NCBI RefSeq assembly: GCF_037975245.1
Contig: NC_092580.1
Location: 8,220,501 to 8,284,500, forward strand
Direction of reading: 5' to 3'
From: Apostichopus japonicus
Lineage: Eukaryota > Echinodermata > Holothuroidea > Aspidochirotida > Stichopodidae
Length of the DNA: 64,000 nucleotides
Shown: piece by piece, positions 21,614 through 33,500 of the stretch
How positions within the stretch are numbered: the stretch's first letter is position 1
Layout of the letters: every line of letters starts with the position of its first letter
Position numbers and translations under genes: made by a program
The notes under the pieces: model-generated
Databases searched by the model: none
Told to the model about the DNA's origin: nothing
What the model saw: the letters and a program-made list of their open reading frames with translations, nothing else

Positions 21614-22018
21614 CACAGGAAGACTTAAACCCACTCTGCTGTAGAAACCCACTCTGTGTTAGAAATAGTGAGCTCACTTTACCCACCTATTTCACAGGAA
21701 GACTTAAACCCACTCTGCTGTAGAAACCCACTCTGTGTTAGAAATAGTGAGCTCACTTTACCCACCTATTTCACAGGAAGACTTAAACCCACTCTGCTGT
21801 AGAAACCCACTCTGTGTTAGAAATAGTGAGCTCACTTTACCCACCTATTTCACAGGAAGACTTAAACCCACTCTGTGTTAGAAATAAGGAGCTCACTTTA
21901 CCCACCTATATTACAGGAAGACTTTAACCCACTCTGTGCTAGAAATAAGGAGCTCACTTTACCCACCTATTTCACAGGAAGACTTAAACCCACTCTGTGT
22001 TAGAAATAAGGAGCTCCC
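21614..22018. repeat. 79-bp minisatellite with shortened copies
   Basis: Three near-identical 79-bp copies begin AGGAAGACTTAAACCCACTC. They are followed by three shorter copies lacking the TGCTGTAGAAACCCACTC segment, itself a near duplicate of the neighbouring ACCCACTCTGTGT part. The last copy is cut at GGAGCTCCC. Confidence 0.9.
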
Positions 22019-22484
22019 ACAGGATAATATAACAGTATGAGTTAACTGCCTGCCACTCTTGCAAACTCCTCATAAACAAATCATCTTGTCTCAAGGGAAG
22101 CAAACAGTTTCGAGATTGACATGCATTATGCAATATATACACAAACTCAATGTCAAAACTGCAAGTTTCTTCTTCATAAAACTGAAAAAAAAACTTGTTT
22201 TGTGATTGTCAATAACTCTGTGCATATTCAGGCCCTCATTATTAAAATGGGAAATATGAGCAAATATGAGCAAATATGCAGCATGTCATTATCTAACCTC
22301 ACTGAACACAATGTTTAGGAAACTAAAACAACCTGGAGAAAGTAATGAAACATATAGCAAGCAAACCAAACAAAGATACTATTTCAGCTAGGAAATTGAA
22401 ATGATAAGGTAAGAAACAGACACACAGACATAAACACACACACAAACACAGACAGGAAATCACTGCTACACAGGATGACACACC

Positions 22485-22556
22485 ATTCATTAAATATTCA
22501 TTCATTAAATATTCATTCATTATAGATTCATTCATTACAGATTCATTCATTAAATG
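22485..22556. repeat. Short tandem repeat (ATTCATTCATTA)
   Basis: Four copies of a 17-bp unit made of ATTCATTCATTAAAT or ATTCATTCATTACAG. It follows an ACAC-rich microsatellite at 22420-22455. Confidence 0.8.
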
Positions 22557-23954
22557 AAAGATTTAATAAGTCATAAAGTAAGCAGTCAGAAAATGATATG
22601 TAACCTTCCTTTAGAACCAATCAGGAGAAAAATTTGATTTGAATAATTACTGATTTGGTTTTAACATGGCTGAAAAATCTTATATGATAGGTTGAGTTTA
22701 TTTGAGTATGAAGTCATGTGGGTAGCAATGAGAAGATATAAAAGAATGTTGGGTACTGTCTCACCTTTATGTCAGTGTGATAAAATATTCTCAACAATGG
22801 AATTGAAATAAATGTTCCCATAATTTAACTTTTGAAATTGAATGCCCCTAAAACACTGCCCTCTAAAGGAAGAAGATAAAACACAACCCTCTTCGATAGG
22901 CATCAAAGCCTCCTTTAATTAATATCAGATTGATCATATTAGTATTTTCATGACTTTAATGCATACGCCATAAAAGGTAAATGGGTCAGGTGACCAGAAT
23001 ATAATCATTGCTGTAGCTAGACATAAGTGTTATTCATTGGACAAGCTACTCCCAAATTTAATTTAATTCTTGGACAATTCCTTGGTAAAACCTTTGAAAC
23101 CAAGGATGATGATTCTGTAACCTTTTGTCTAACACCAACCTTCACAAGTTAACACACTTCATTAAATTTTGATTGCTTCAGAACTTTCTATGGAGATGAC
23201 ATTGAAAGATTTAGAATGACTTAATTAAGGAGAAGTCCTTCATGAATGCAGAATTCACATTCATCTCTTCAGTTTCAACAGCCAAACTGAATTGTTTTAC
23301 TCCTTAGTAAGTTACATATCAAGGATGTGCCCAAAAGGACAAAAGACCTCCAGGTTTTCTAAGATTTATAGTCATTCCAATAATAAATCTGAAAATCTAC
23401 CTGTCATCTATAAACAACACAACCCATAGTGTGGGGTTAGATGACTACTTCCTTATGTCGATCATCCAAGCATTAATTGAAAGCCTCATAAGATTTAATA
23501 CACTTCATGCCCAGTCCTACCAGCAAACTCAATTAATCCAGATCACATGCAACTGTTACTTATATGTACCTGCATGTATGTGTCTTCCAAAGTAAACTAA
23601 TTCTGAAAAAAAAACAAAATTCAATAGCTTCGCTCATGTAGTTACTAACAAACACCGGCTATGTTGCTAGCAATCTGCAAAGCATTGCTGTAGCACTATG
23701 AGTGTAGACATATACTTCTTTGAGTGACATAACTTTGAATCGGCTCAAGCCTAAATTTGTGACTATTTTATGATTGATTGATTACATGTTCTTTGTTCAT
23801 GAACTCACAATAAAAGAAACAGACCACACATAACTGAGAATTAATGACAAAGTGTGTGAGATGTAAGAGAAATAGCATGAGTCATCCCATTAACATAGCA
23901 CCTTATTCACTGCATTTAGAGCTAAGCTTCTTATTATCAGTACTGAATCAACCA

Positions 23955-24150
23955 TCACCTGTTACCTACATCTACCTATTGCTGTTACTAACACTGTATG
24001 TTTCTACTGCTACCTTGAGCTGTTTCTTACACTGGTTGTTTTCTTCAGCTACCTATAGCTGTTGATAACACTATGTTTATACAGCTACCAATAGCTGTTT
24101 CTAGCAATGCATGTTTTCTTCAGCTACCTATCGCTGTTTCTAACAATTGA
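23955..24150. repeat. Degenerate tandem repeat, about 50 bp
   Basis: The phrase AGCTACCTATAGCTGTT with TCTAACA recurs about four times just beyond the NUDT18 stop codon. Copies are diverged. Confidence 0.65.
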
Positions 24151-24352
24151 TGATGTTTCCTACATATATCACCCATTGAAACAAACCACTTGGATGATTC
24201 AGAAAGACACTTTGAAAAACACTTTAAAGAAGAAACATCTTGAGACAGCCTTTCCGTTGCTTCAGGTTAAATGTAACTGTTCTTTGCTTATAGAAAAATA
24301 AATGTACAAAGGTTTTACAAAGAGCAAAAGAAAGGAAGCTTGACCATTATCA

Positions 24353-24583
24353 TCAAGGACATGGTATACCCATCCCCCACTCCAGCCTCTCCACCACCAG
24401 TCTCCGGACCTCTGGGTGTGTGATTGTGTGCCACATATATTTGCTGTTTGCTAGTTCCCTGTTCGTTTGAACATCTGTCAAAAGGTTCAGGCAAACGCCA
24501 TCAGCAGTCCGGTGAGGTTGACCGACGTGCTCCACACACAGTATGTGCTTTGTGCCGTGATAATTCTTGGATTCAAAGGCATC
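24353..24583 (-). CDS. NUDT18: NUDT18 exon 6 (residues 245-320 and stop)
   Basis: It opens DAFESKNYHGTKHILCVEHV and contains HRTADGVCLNLLTDV, the best conserved C-terminal motif of the family (human DHSDGICLNVLVTV). It ends GMGIPCP and TGA. The acceptor is TTCATCTCCTTTCAG. 231 nt including stop. Confidence 0.95.
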   Translation of the reverse strand, partial: DAFESKNYHGTKHILCVEHVGQPHRTADGVCLNLLTDVQTNRELANSKYMWHTITHPEVRRLVVERLEWGMGIPCP

Positions 24584-27500
24584 CTGAAAGGAGATGAAAT
24601 ACATATGACTTGGACATACTGATATCAGAAAGGGCTGGCAGATGAAATTATGCATTACTGGTAGTGTATAAGGAGTGAAATGCTAGCTTACAACATCAGT
24701 CTAAGGGTCTTTTTCTTACCCTTCTTGTCTGAAACTAATAAACCCAACAGGCCATTTAATTTCTCTATCAGTCTTTAGAGTTTCAAAGTACTAATCAAAC
24801 TAGAGCCCAGTCACACTTGTGTCATTCAATATTTAATGGAGCATTCCATTTACTAAGCATATTTGAAAGCAGACAATATCTTGTAATAACACGACTAACA
24901 CACTCCCTTGAGTCAAACTTTAAACGAGATATGATGCTCACTGTCAGCCTGTTAATAGCTGAACAGAAACATAAGCTTACCATACTCAGCCTATGCAATG
25001 AATCGTCAGCCTGCCATGCATCTTTGATTGTTGGGAAGTGAGGTGTGTCCTCCATATTTAGTAAAACTTGAATTTCATTTCTGTGGAAAAATAATCATTA
25101 AGATGAAAAATAAAACATACAAACATGTGTGATCTAGACATTAGAAATGTTAGAAGGGCAGGATCTTCTCAAAGATAAATTATTCGCCTTTGAAAAAAAT
25201 CCTGCTACAGTGTTCTCCGCAGGTCATTTTTTTGTCCGGGTGGTAATCGCCGTCCTGTGGGTAATCGCCGTCCTGGGGGAGGGGTCTAAGGGGAGGGGGT
25301 GTCCCCCTGCCCTTTGGAAAATTTTTGCCCTCCGAAGGTGGGCTAGACGCCAAATGGTGCAATATTTGGTGCTATATTTGCCTTGCATGTATCTCCAGGA
25401 ATTGCTATTTTTTAGGCAGTGTTTTAAATTTTCTCTTACGTTTGCCAAATGAAAAAAAATAAGAACACTTCAAAATTGTTGCTGAAATATGAGTAGTAAT
25501 GAATAGGCCCTAAGTCCAATGAAAAATTATTCTACACTGTGCAAGGCTAACCCAACACAGCCTGTGCTTGACTGGGATAACTGCCAAGTTCAGGCATATC
25601 AACCAATTATCAGTCCTTATTAGACAGATGCACACAATGAATGAAAGAATGATAAATAGATGATCAAATAACAAATTAGTCTTTTTTTATTTCAACACCA
25701 ACAGGATAACAATTGCAGTGAGAAAGTTGAAAAGAAATAAAGTTTATCAACTTCATGACTTTTGAAGTTCGTAAAAACCCGTCCTTTACAACATTCACTG
25801 TATAGAGAACAAAACTCTGAAAATCAGTAGAGAAATTACCAATTGTGTACGAAAAGTAGGTTGGTACACCTTTCAAATTTTACGAAAGCTCGAGCAAAAT
25901 ACTTTCGAAAAATTCACACGAAACTGGCATTTCGTGCTAAATGCAACTAATTTCATGTAAACAAGGCTCTAGTACACCCATTTACGAATTAACCATAAGA
26001 CCACATCTGGTGTTGAGCGGCAGAAAAAGAAATTATTTTCTAGAATTTTCACAAAAAAAGGAAAAATTACTATCCTACCATAGTTAAGTGTATAGTAAAT
26101 AGCCTAACCACTTCGTCGGTTACGGATCTCACGTAACAACAAAAACACTTAAATTGTATTTTGCGAAGTTGACGTTCTCTATTAGGACATGGAAACAATA
26201 TTTAGCATTTAGTTAATCATGCCAAGTGGCCTAAAACATGGGATTGCACGTTTTACTTTCATAAAGATGGCCAAACTGTAGCTATTGAGGCCTTGATATC
26301 GTGCTATGTCTGTATGGTATAGACTGTGCCTCATGTATCATGGGGAATAGATTGTTTTGTTCATGCGAAGGAGTCAGTTGGCTTGAGGTGTGTTTTACTT
26401 ACCCTAATGTTACGGGGATATTTACCTACTTTTCTTGAACGTATAAGATAATATTTCGCATAACTTTACCGATCCTTTACTGACTGACCTAATTAATTCT
26501 AGAGTGGAGCCAAAATAGTTTACTCCATGAAAAGTTTTTTTTTGGAAACCTTCCAAAAATGTTAAAAAACAGGTGTTAGACAGGGGTTGTTTTACAAGGT
26601 ACCTTGGAAAACTCGAAACACATGAAGCCAGCCTACCGTGATATTTAAGTAGGGTTAAACACTGCAGTTGTAAACTGATGTACGTATCGTGCACGCTGTT
26701 CATTGTTAGGCATTCTAGAAACGGGGCTTTGCCGAACGTAGTTTGTTTCATAATATCGACAGTTTTGTAAATCGTCGCGGCCGCGGCAGAAACAAAACAT
26801 GTAGTTTCGATCAAATTCGTCACTCTTAAAGAATATGAGTGACTTTTAGAAAATGTTTGACGAGGTGCCAGTGTATTTTTTTTTTGTCCGGGCGGCCGAG
26901 TTTTCCGTCCGGGCGGTAGCTTTATGTCCGGGCGCTAGCCAGCCTTTTCAAATTTTGTCCGGGCGGCGCGCCCGGACAAAACCGGTAGTGGAGAACACTG
27001 CTGCTATGAGTTTTTCCTCTGTGAAAATGAACAAGTTTCAAAATATCCGTTCATAAGTAATGTTGAAGAGGCCTTTCAATGTCCTTTTAATAATAAACTG
27101 TCTTTGTTAATCCATTCAGGTGTTTTTTTTTACCCAGCTGCCACAAATCATCTTTGTTGTTCATACAATCAACTCAGGATTTTGTCCATCTAATAAACAT
27201 GAATCAGCAGCTACAACGATGATTCAATTTACCTAGCAGTTAAATTCAAACATCAAACTTATACTTGCAAATGAATTCATAAATCCCGGTTAACTGAAAT
27301 AAAACTTCACCAGGTGAATCTGAAGACTGTCCATGGAGAAATGAGTGGCAAAAAATCATGAGATGTGCTTCCAAGCATCCTCTCATAAGATCATTGTCAT
27401 ACAGGTAAAGTAGCTATAAATGCTGGTTCCTGGATAACAATGTAAGCTATTTCAGTTTCAGAGAGGTGACAAGAGAAGGGGCAACAAGTTCCATAACTTA

Positions 27501-30500
27501 CTCTGTAGCCTTAACCAGTATGATCCTCATACACATGTGCTTGTGTGGCTGAAGAACAGGTAGAATTGGAGGGTACCGTTCTGTCGGGACCTTTGTAAAG
27601 TACTGGAACGTTTTCTCAACTATTGGAAGGAAATCACTAGATCTGAAAGTAAATGGAATAAAATTGAATCCTCTGGTATGAAGTATTATACCTACACACA
27701 GCATGGCAATGCATTGGATAACCTTAAGTTGTATAGCACTACATTGTATTAACTTATGCAAGCTTGATGTTGTGCAGTACTCTCATGTATATATGATGAT
27801 GTTGGTTAGTACTATGCTGTATTACATTATCTGAACATGGTGGTGTCCATCAATCTAGTGCATATACGATGATGTTGGTTAGTACTATGCTGTATTACAT
27901 TATCTTAACATGGGGGTGTCCATCAATCTAGTGCATATATGATGATGTTGGTTAGTACTATGCTGTATTACATTATCTTAACATGGTGGTGTCCATCAAT
28001 CTAGTGCATATACGATGATGTTGGTTAGTACTATGTTGTATTACATTATCTTAACATGGGGGTGTCCATCAATCTAGTGCATATATACGATGATGTTGGT
28101 TAGTACTATGCTGTATTACATTATCTTAACATGGTGGTGTCCATCAATCTAGTGCATATACGATGATGTTGGTTAGTACTATGCTGTATTACATTATCTT
28201 AACATGGTGGTGTCCATCAATCTAGTGCATATATACGATGATGTTGGTTAGTACTATGCTATATTACATTATCTTAACATGGTGGTGTCCATCAATCTAG
28301 TGCATATATGATGATGTTGGTTAGTACTATGTTGTATTACAATATCTTAACATGGGGTTGTACAACACTCTATATGATGTTGGTTAGTACTATGCTGAAT
28401 AACATTATCTTAACATGGGGTTGTACAGTACTCTATTGTGTATATGATGATGTTGGTTAGTACTATGCTGTATTACATTATCTGAACATGGTGGTGTCCA
28501 TCAATCTAGTGCATATACGATGATGTTGGTTAGTACTATGCTGTATTACATTATCTTAACATGGTGGTGTCCATCAATCTAGTGCATATATGATGATGTT
28601 GGTTAGTACTATGCTGTATTACATTATCTTAACATGGTGGTGTCCATCAATCTAGTGCATATATGATGATGTTGGTTAGTACTATGTTGAATTACATTAT
28701 CTTAACATGGGAGTGTGTAGCACTCTATTGTTTATATGATGATGTTGGTTAGTACTATGCTGTATTACATTATCTTAACATGGTGGTGTCCATCAATCTA
28801 GTGCATATATGATGATGTTGGTTAGTACTATGCTGTATTACATTATCTTAACATGGTGGTGTCCATCAATCTAGTGCATATATGATGATGTTGGTTAGTA
28901 CTATGTTGAATTACATTATCTTAACATGGGAGTGTGTAGCACTCTATTGTTTATATGATGATGTTGGTTAGTACTATGCTGTATTACATTATCTGAACAT
29001 GGGGGTGTACAACGCTCTATATGATGTTGGTTAGTACTATGCTGTATTACATTATCTTAACATGGTGGTGTCCATCAATCTAGTGCATATATGATGATGT
29101 TGGTTAGTACTATGTTGTATTACATTATCTTAACATGGGGGTGTGCAGCACTCCCATGTATATATGATGATGTTGGTTAGTACTATGCTGTATTATGTTA
29201 TCTTAACATGGGGGTGTAAAGCCCTCCATTTGATGTTGGTTAGTACTATGTTGTATTTAATTATCTTAACATGGGAGTGTGTAGCACTCTATTGTTTATA
29301 TGATGATGTTGGTTAGTACTATGCTGTTTAACATTATCTTAACATGGGGGTGTACAGCACTATATTGTATATATGATGATGTTGGTAAGTACTATGCTGT
29401 ATTATATTATCTTAACATGGGCAGCAGTACATATTAGGTTTCAATGTGATGTGCAACACATCATTTTCTCAACAAATTTACCTTAACATGATGTTGTGCT
29501 GGGCACTGTTTCTTAATTGTTCCATTGAAAACCAAGCAGCCTGTAAGGATTCCTTGTCACCTTTGTCAGCTGTTTTTAAAGCTCCACCTACAAAATAACA
29601 GAAAATTAACAGGCATAGTAATTCCTTGCCACATGTAACATGAGAACATGAGTCATCCCATTAACATAGCACCTTATTCATATTCAAGTTTTAATCATTG
29701 CTAACTTCCAATGATCAACTAGGGACATTGCACTCACATAAAGCCATGTAACAGTACAAAATCCTGATCATGCTTTTCTTTTGATGTAACCATGTTCACA
29801 TGGTTTTCAGACATTGACCTCTTGTTGACCTCTGCAAAACATAGCAGAGTTCTTGTACACACCGATGTGGTCTACCTATCAAGATCGGGTTTATCCAGGT
29901 TTTACTTTATGGTTAGTCCAGGTTTAACTTTAAGGTTAGTCTTTCAAAGTACTTGTTTATATATTGTGAGTATATTTTGTTCTATTCATGTAATTAAGTA
30001 GCCTCCTCTCCCTATCTCAACTAAAATGTATTTTGAAAAATAAACTTCAGCAAACTATGCATGCTGAAAGAATCTTAGTGTTGACTGTGGAATGAAGTCA
30101 TAACCCCTTTACATATAACAATGTGATGGTTAAATCTTCATTTTTTTTTATTACTTTGAACACAATGATCCGACCTTGATTCCAATTGCCATTACACAAA
30201 ACATCTCATGCTATAATGGCCCTCAAATAGAGTTAACCATGAAACTGGAACATCTAGGTTCCTCATGCCACAGTGGCCATAAAATAGAGTTAATCATTAA
30301 ACTAGAATATCTAGGCCCTCGTGCCATATTGGCCATGAACAGAGTCCACCAGTAAACTGGAACATCTAGGCCATCTGTGACACAGTGTTCATGAAACAGA
30401 GTTCACCATTACACTAGGGCACCTAGGCCCCTCATGACAAAGTGGCCATCAAATTAGTTAACCATTACACTGGATCACCTTGGCCCCTCAGGCCACAGTG

Positions 30501-33500
30501 GCCATCAAATAGAGTTACCTATTACACTGGAGCATCTAGGCCCCTATTGCCACTTTGTCCATCAAACAGAGTTAACCACTGCACTGGAGCATCTAGGCCC
30601 TCATGCCACAGTGGCCATTGAACAGAGTTCACCATTACACTAGAGCATCTAGGCCCTCATGCCACAGTGGCCAACAGACAGAGTTACCCATTACACTGGA
30701 GCATCTAGGCCCTATTGCCACTTTGTCCATCAAACAGAGTTAACCATTGCACTGGAGCATCTAGGCCCTCATGCCACAGTGGCCATTGACGGGAGTTCAC
30801 CATTACACTAGAGCATCTAGGCCCTCATGCCACAGTGGCCATCAGACAGAGTTAACCATTGCACTGGAGCATCTAGGCCCTCATGCCACAGTGGCCATTG
30901 AACAGAATTCACCATTACATTAGAGCATCTAGGCCCTCATGCCACAGTGGCCATCCGACAGAGTTCACCATTATACTAGAGCGTCTAGACCATCTGTGAC
31001 ATAGTGGCCATCATTCTTCAATGACAGACATCAAGACAGAAGAAGCCACCTTGCAGCTGCTAATGTCCAGTATGTATTCTATAGGAACCATAATTCACAT
31101 GGAATTATCAAATCCAATGTCATGAATTATATCCCATTTTTGAAGTTTTCCCTCTAAAATATTCTGGAACATCTTAACAAAAAGAAAGCTACTCTGCCAA
31201 TGGCATTATAAACAAAAACAAACACCAAAGCATTTCATGTTCATAACCATGATGATCAATTGCCATGGGAACATGAGGTTTTGTATAAATCATGTAGCAA
31301 TAGTCATGTTGTTGACGGTCTAAATATAAAGAATAATGACTCAATCATTCTAAATGTTATTGATTCAAGAGACAAAGGCTGGCTAAATTTTGGCAGGAAA
31401 ATGGATAACTGTGGTTGCTACTTCGTGGTAGACTATTTCCAGCCATAATTCCAGCCATAATTTGTAAGAGACGGCTCAAAATAGATAATATTTGATCAGG
31501 AATGATAACAATAAATCGCCACATTTACCTAAAATAGAATTACTTTCACAGTTTTGGGGTAAAAACACTCTGGGAATGGGAGAAAGATTTGTTTTTTTGT
31601 CTAAATATGATGAATTAATACAAATATTGGTGAGCACTAACAACAAACAATACTTGCACATTCCTTATATTCCTTCAATAGCTATTCAGTAAACGTGAAA
31701 AAAAGGGTTTCACTTTTCGACACATCTGTGGAGAAATTGCATCGGTATAAATCAGTAAAATTTTGAACATTTCAAAATCAACTGCCTTTCTACTGATGAA
31801 TACGTATTTACCACTAAAGAATAGGTATTTAACACTTATGAATTTGTATTTATCATTACCGAATATGTATTTATTACCAATGAATGTGTTAACTCTTTCC
31901 AATCATTTGAATTTTCCTGGTGTGTATCACCCAGAAACTAAATATATCAGTACTACAGTACTGTCCATGCTTAAAGATCCATTAAGCTGTTAAGTTCGCA
32001 ATGAAGTTGTCATTCAAACAACAACAAATGATTACCTTTTGCACCAATATTTCAATGCCTTAGAACATGAAGCGTTTCACCATTTTTTCTTTCCTGAATT
32101 ACAGGTTCAGAGTGGACCCCAGTTACCTATCCCTTAAGAAGTGAAGATTTAGTTATACCATATTCACATGAAACCTTTTCTAAGATTGTAAAAGGTATTT
32201 ATTGTTTTCTCTTAAAGAAAAGTTAAAGAAACACCTTGACAAATGACAATAGATGTTACTCTTACTCAATCAGCAGAAAAGCAGAGCTCTCCTGTTAGAA
32301 TTTGAACTTGAATTTACAGAATATGTGTTAGGCTTGCAAAAGATTAGTGGTGGGGCATTGCAGTTTTTATTTTAGTCTAATACACATAACATCAGGTTTG
32401 TAGGAGGTTTATAGATGAGATGTTATCAAAACATGTGAAGTGTTAAAAGCTTTGTGTGTAATATTTTGTTTAACTTCCAATGAATTAGCTTGTGGACCTA
32501 CATATCAGGTATTGATTTCATCCAAAATTGAATGTACCTTACTTTGCTTAAAATGTCTTCAGACTTTGACCACTGTGGACATCAAAACGACAATATAAAC
32601 GACAAACATCCTTGACCTCCGTAATGAAAACAAGGATTCATGAATGGTCTACTGAGGTTCATCTCTATGAAATCGATTCAAGTTTCAATATTGGATTTAT
32701 TGTATTAACTAGGTTGTCAAACTTTGACCTCTGGTGACCTTAAGTGACCTTTGACCTACACAACAGCATATTTGTACACACTCAGGTGCATCTAGTTTCA
32801 AATTAAGTATGTAGTTTATTCAAGCTTAAAGTTTGCAGATATGGAGTTTACAAGGTTTTCAGGGTCTTACACCTCTGTTGACCACTCTAGACCTTTGACC
32901 TCTATGAAAAACAACCTTCTATTACTCACTTACATAGATCCCATACCAAGCATGAGCTTAATTTAAGCTTCAAGTTGGTGTCATCATGTTTGCAAAATTT
33001 TCTGAATTTGAGCTCTGTTGACCTCAAACGACCATTAACCTCCAAAAGAAACAAAAAGGTTCTTGTACACAGTACGATGGTGCAGCATAGCAGGTATGAA
33101 ATTGAGCCAAGCTCCGCTTGTAGAGCTGACATGTTTACAAAAAAGTTTATTTATGTTGACCTCTAATGACCTTGAACCTGCTTCAGGGTTATAGTACTCA
33201 CTATTAGGCAGTTTCTACAAAATCACATATGAAGTTCAACCAAGCTTTACTTCATGAGATATCATGTTTAGAACATTTTCAGACTTGAGATGCAGCATTT
33301 TTGAGGTTTCCACATTTCCCCCTCTGATGACCCCAAATAACCATTGACCTCTCCCCAAAAACAATAGGGTTCAGAAGCCACATGCCAATTATAAAAAGTG
33401 CAGAGGTTATCCATCTTGAGATACAGTATTTACAAGCTAGGGTGTCACATACACACTCACCCAAACTTGACTGCAATAATGGATTATGATAAATTTGCAA

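Larger units (their letters stand above)
16343..24352. other. Noncoding region 3' of NUDT18
   Basis: No coding exon is supported. It may include the NUDT18 3' UTR, since the stop codon is at 24353, but I cannot place the poly(A) site; minus-strand AATAAA motifs occur near 18540, 18787 and 19058. It holds a MITE scrap, an AT-rich repeat and the 48-bp and 79-bp minisatellites listed separately. Confidence 0.5.

Noticed and set aside
26422-26823. 133-codon minus-strand open frame
   Set aside because: No recognisable domain; it lies inside the inverted-repeat element at 25208-27000 and could at most be a decayed element frame.
27780-29418. CRISPR-like array
   Set aside because: Units are contiguous tandem copies without unique spacers, in an animal intron.
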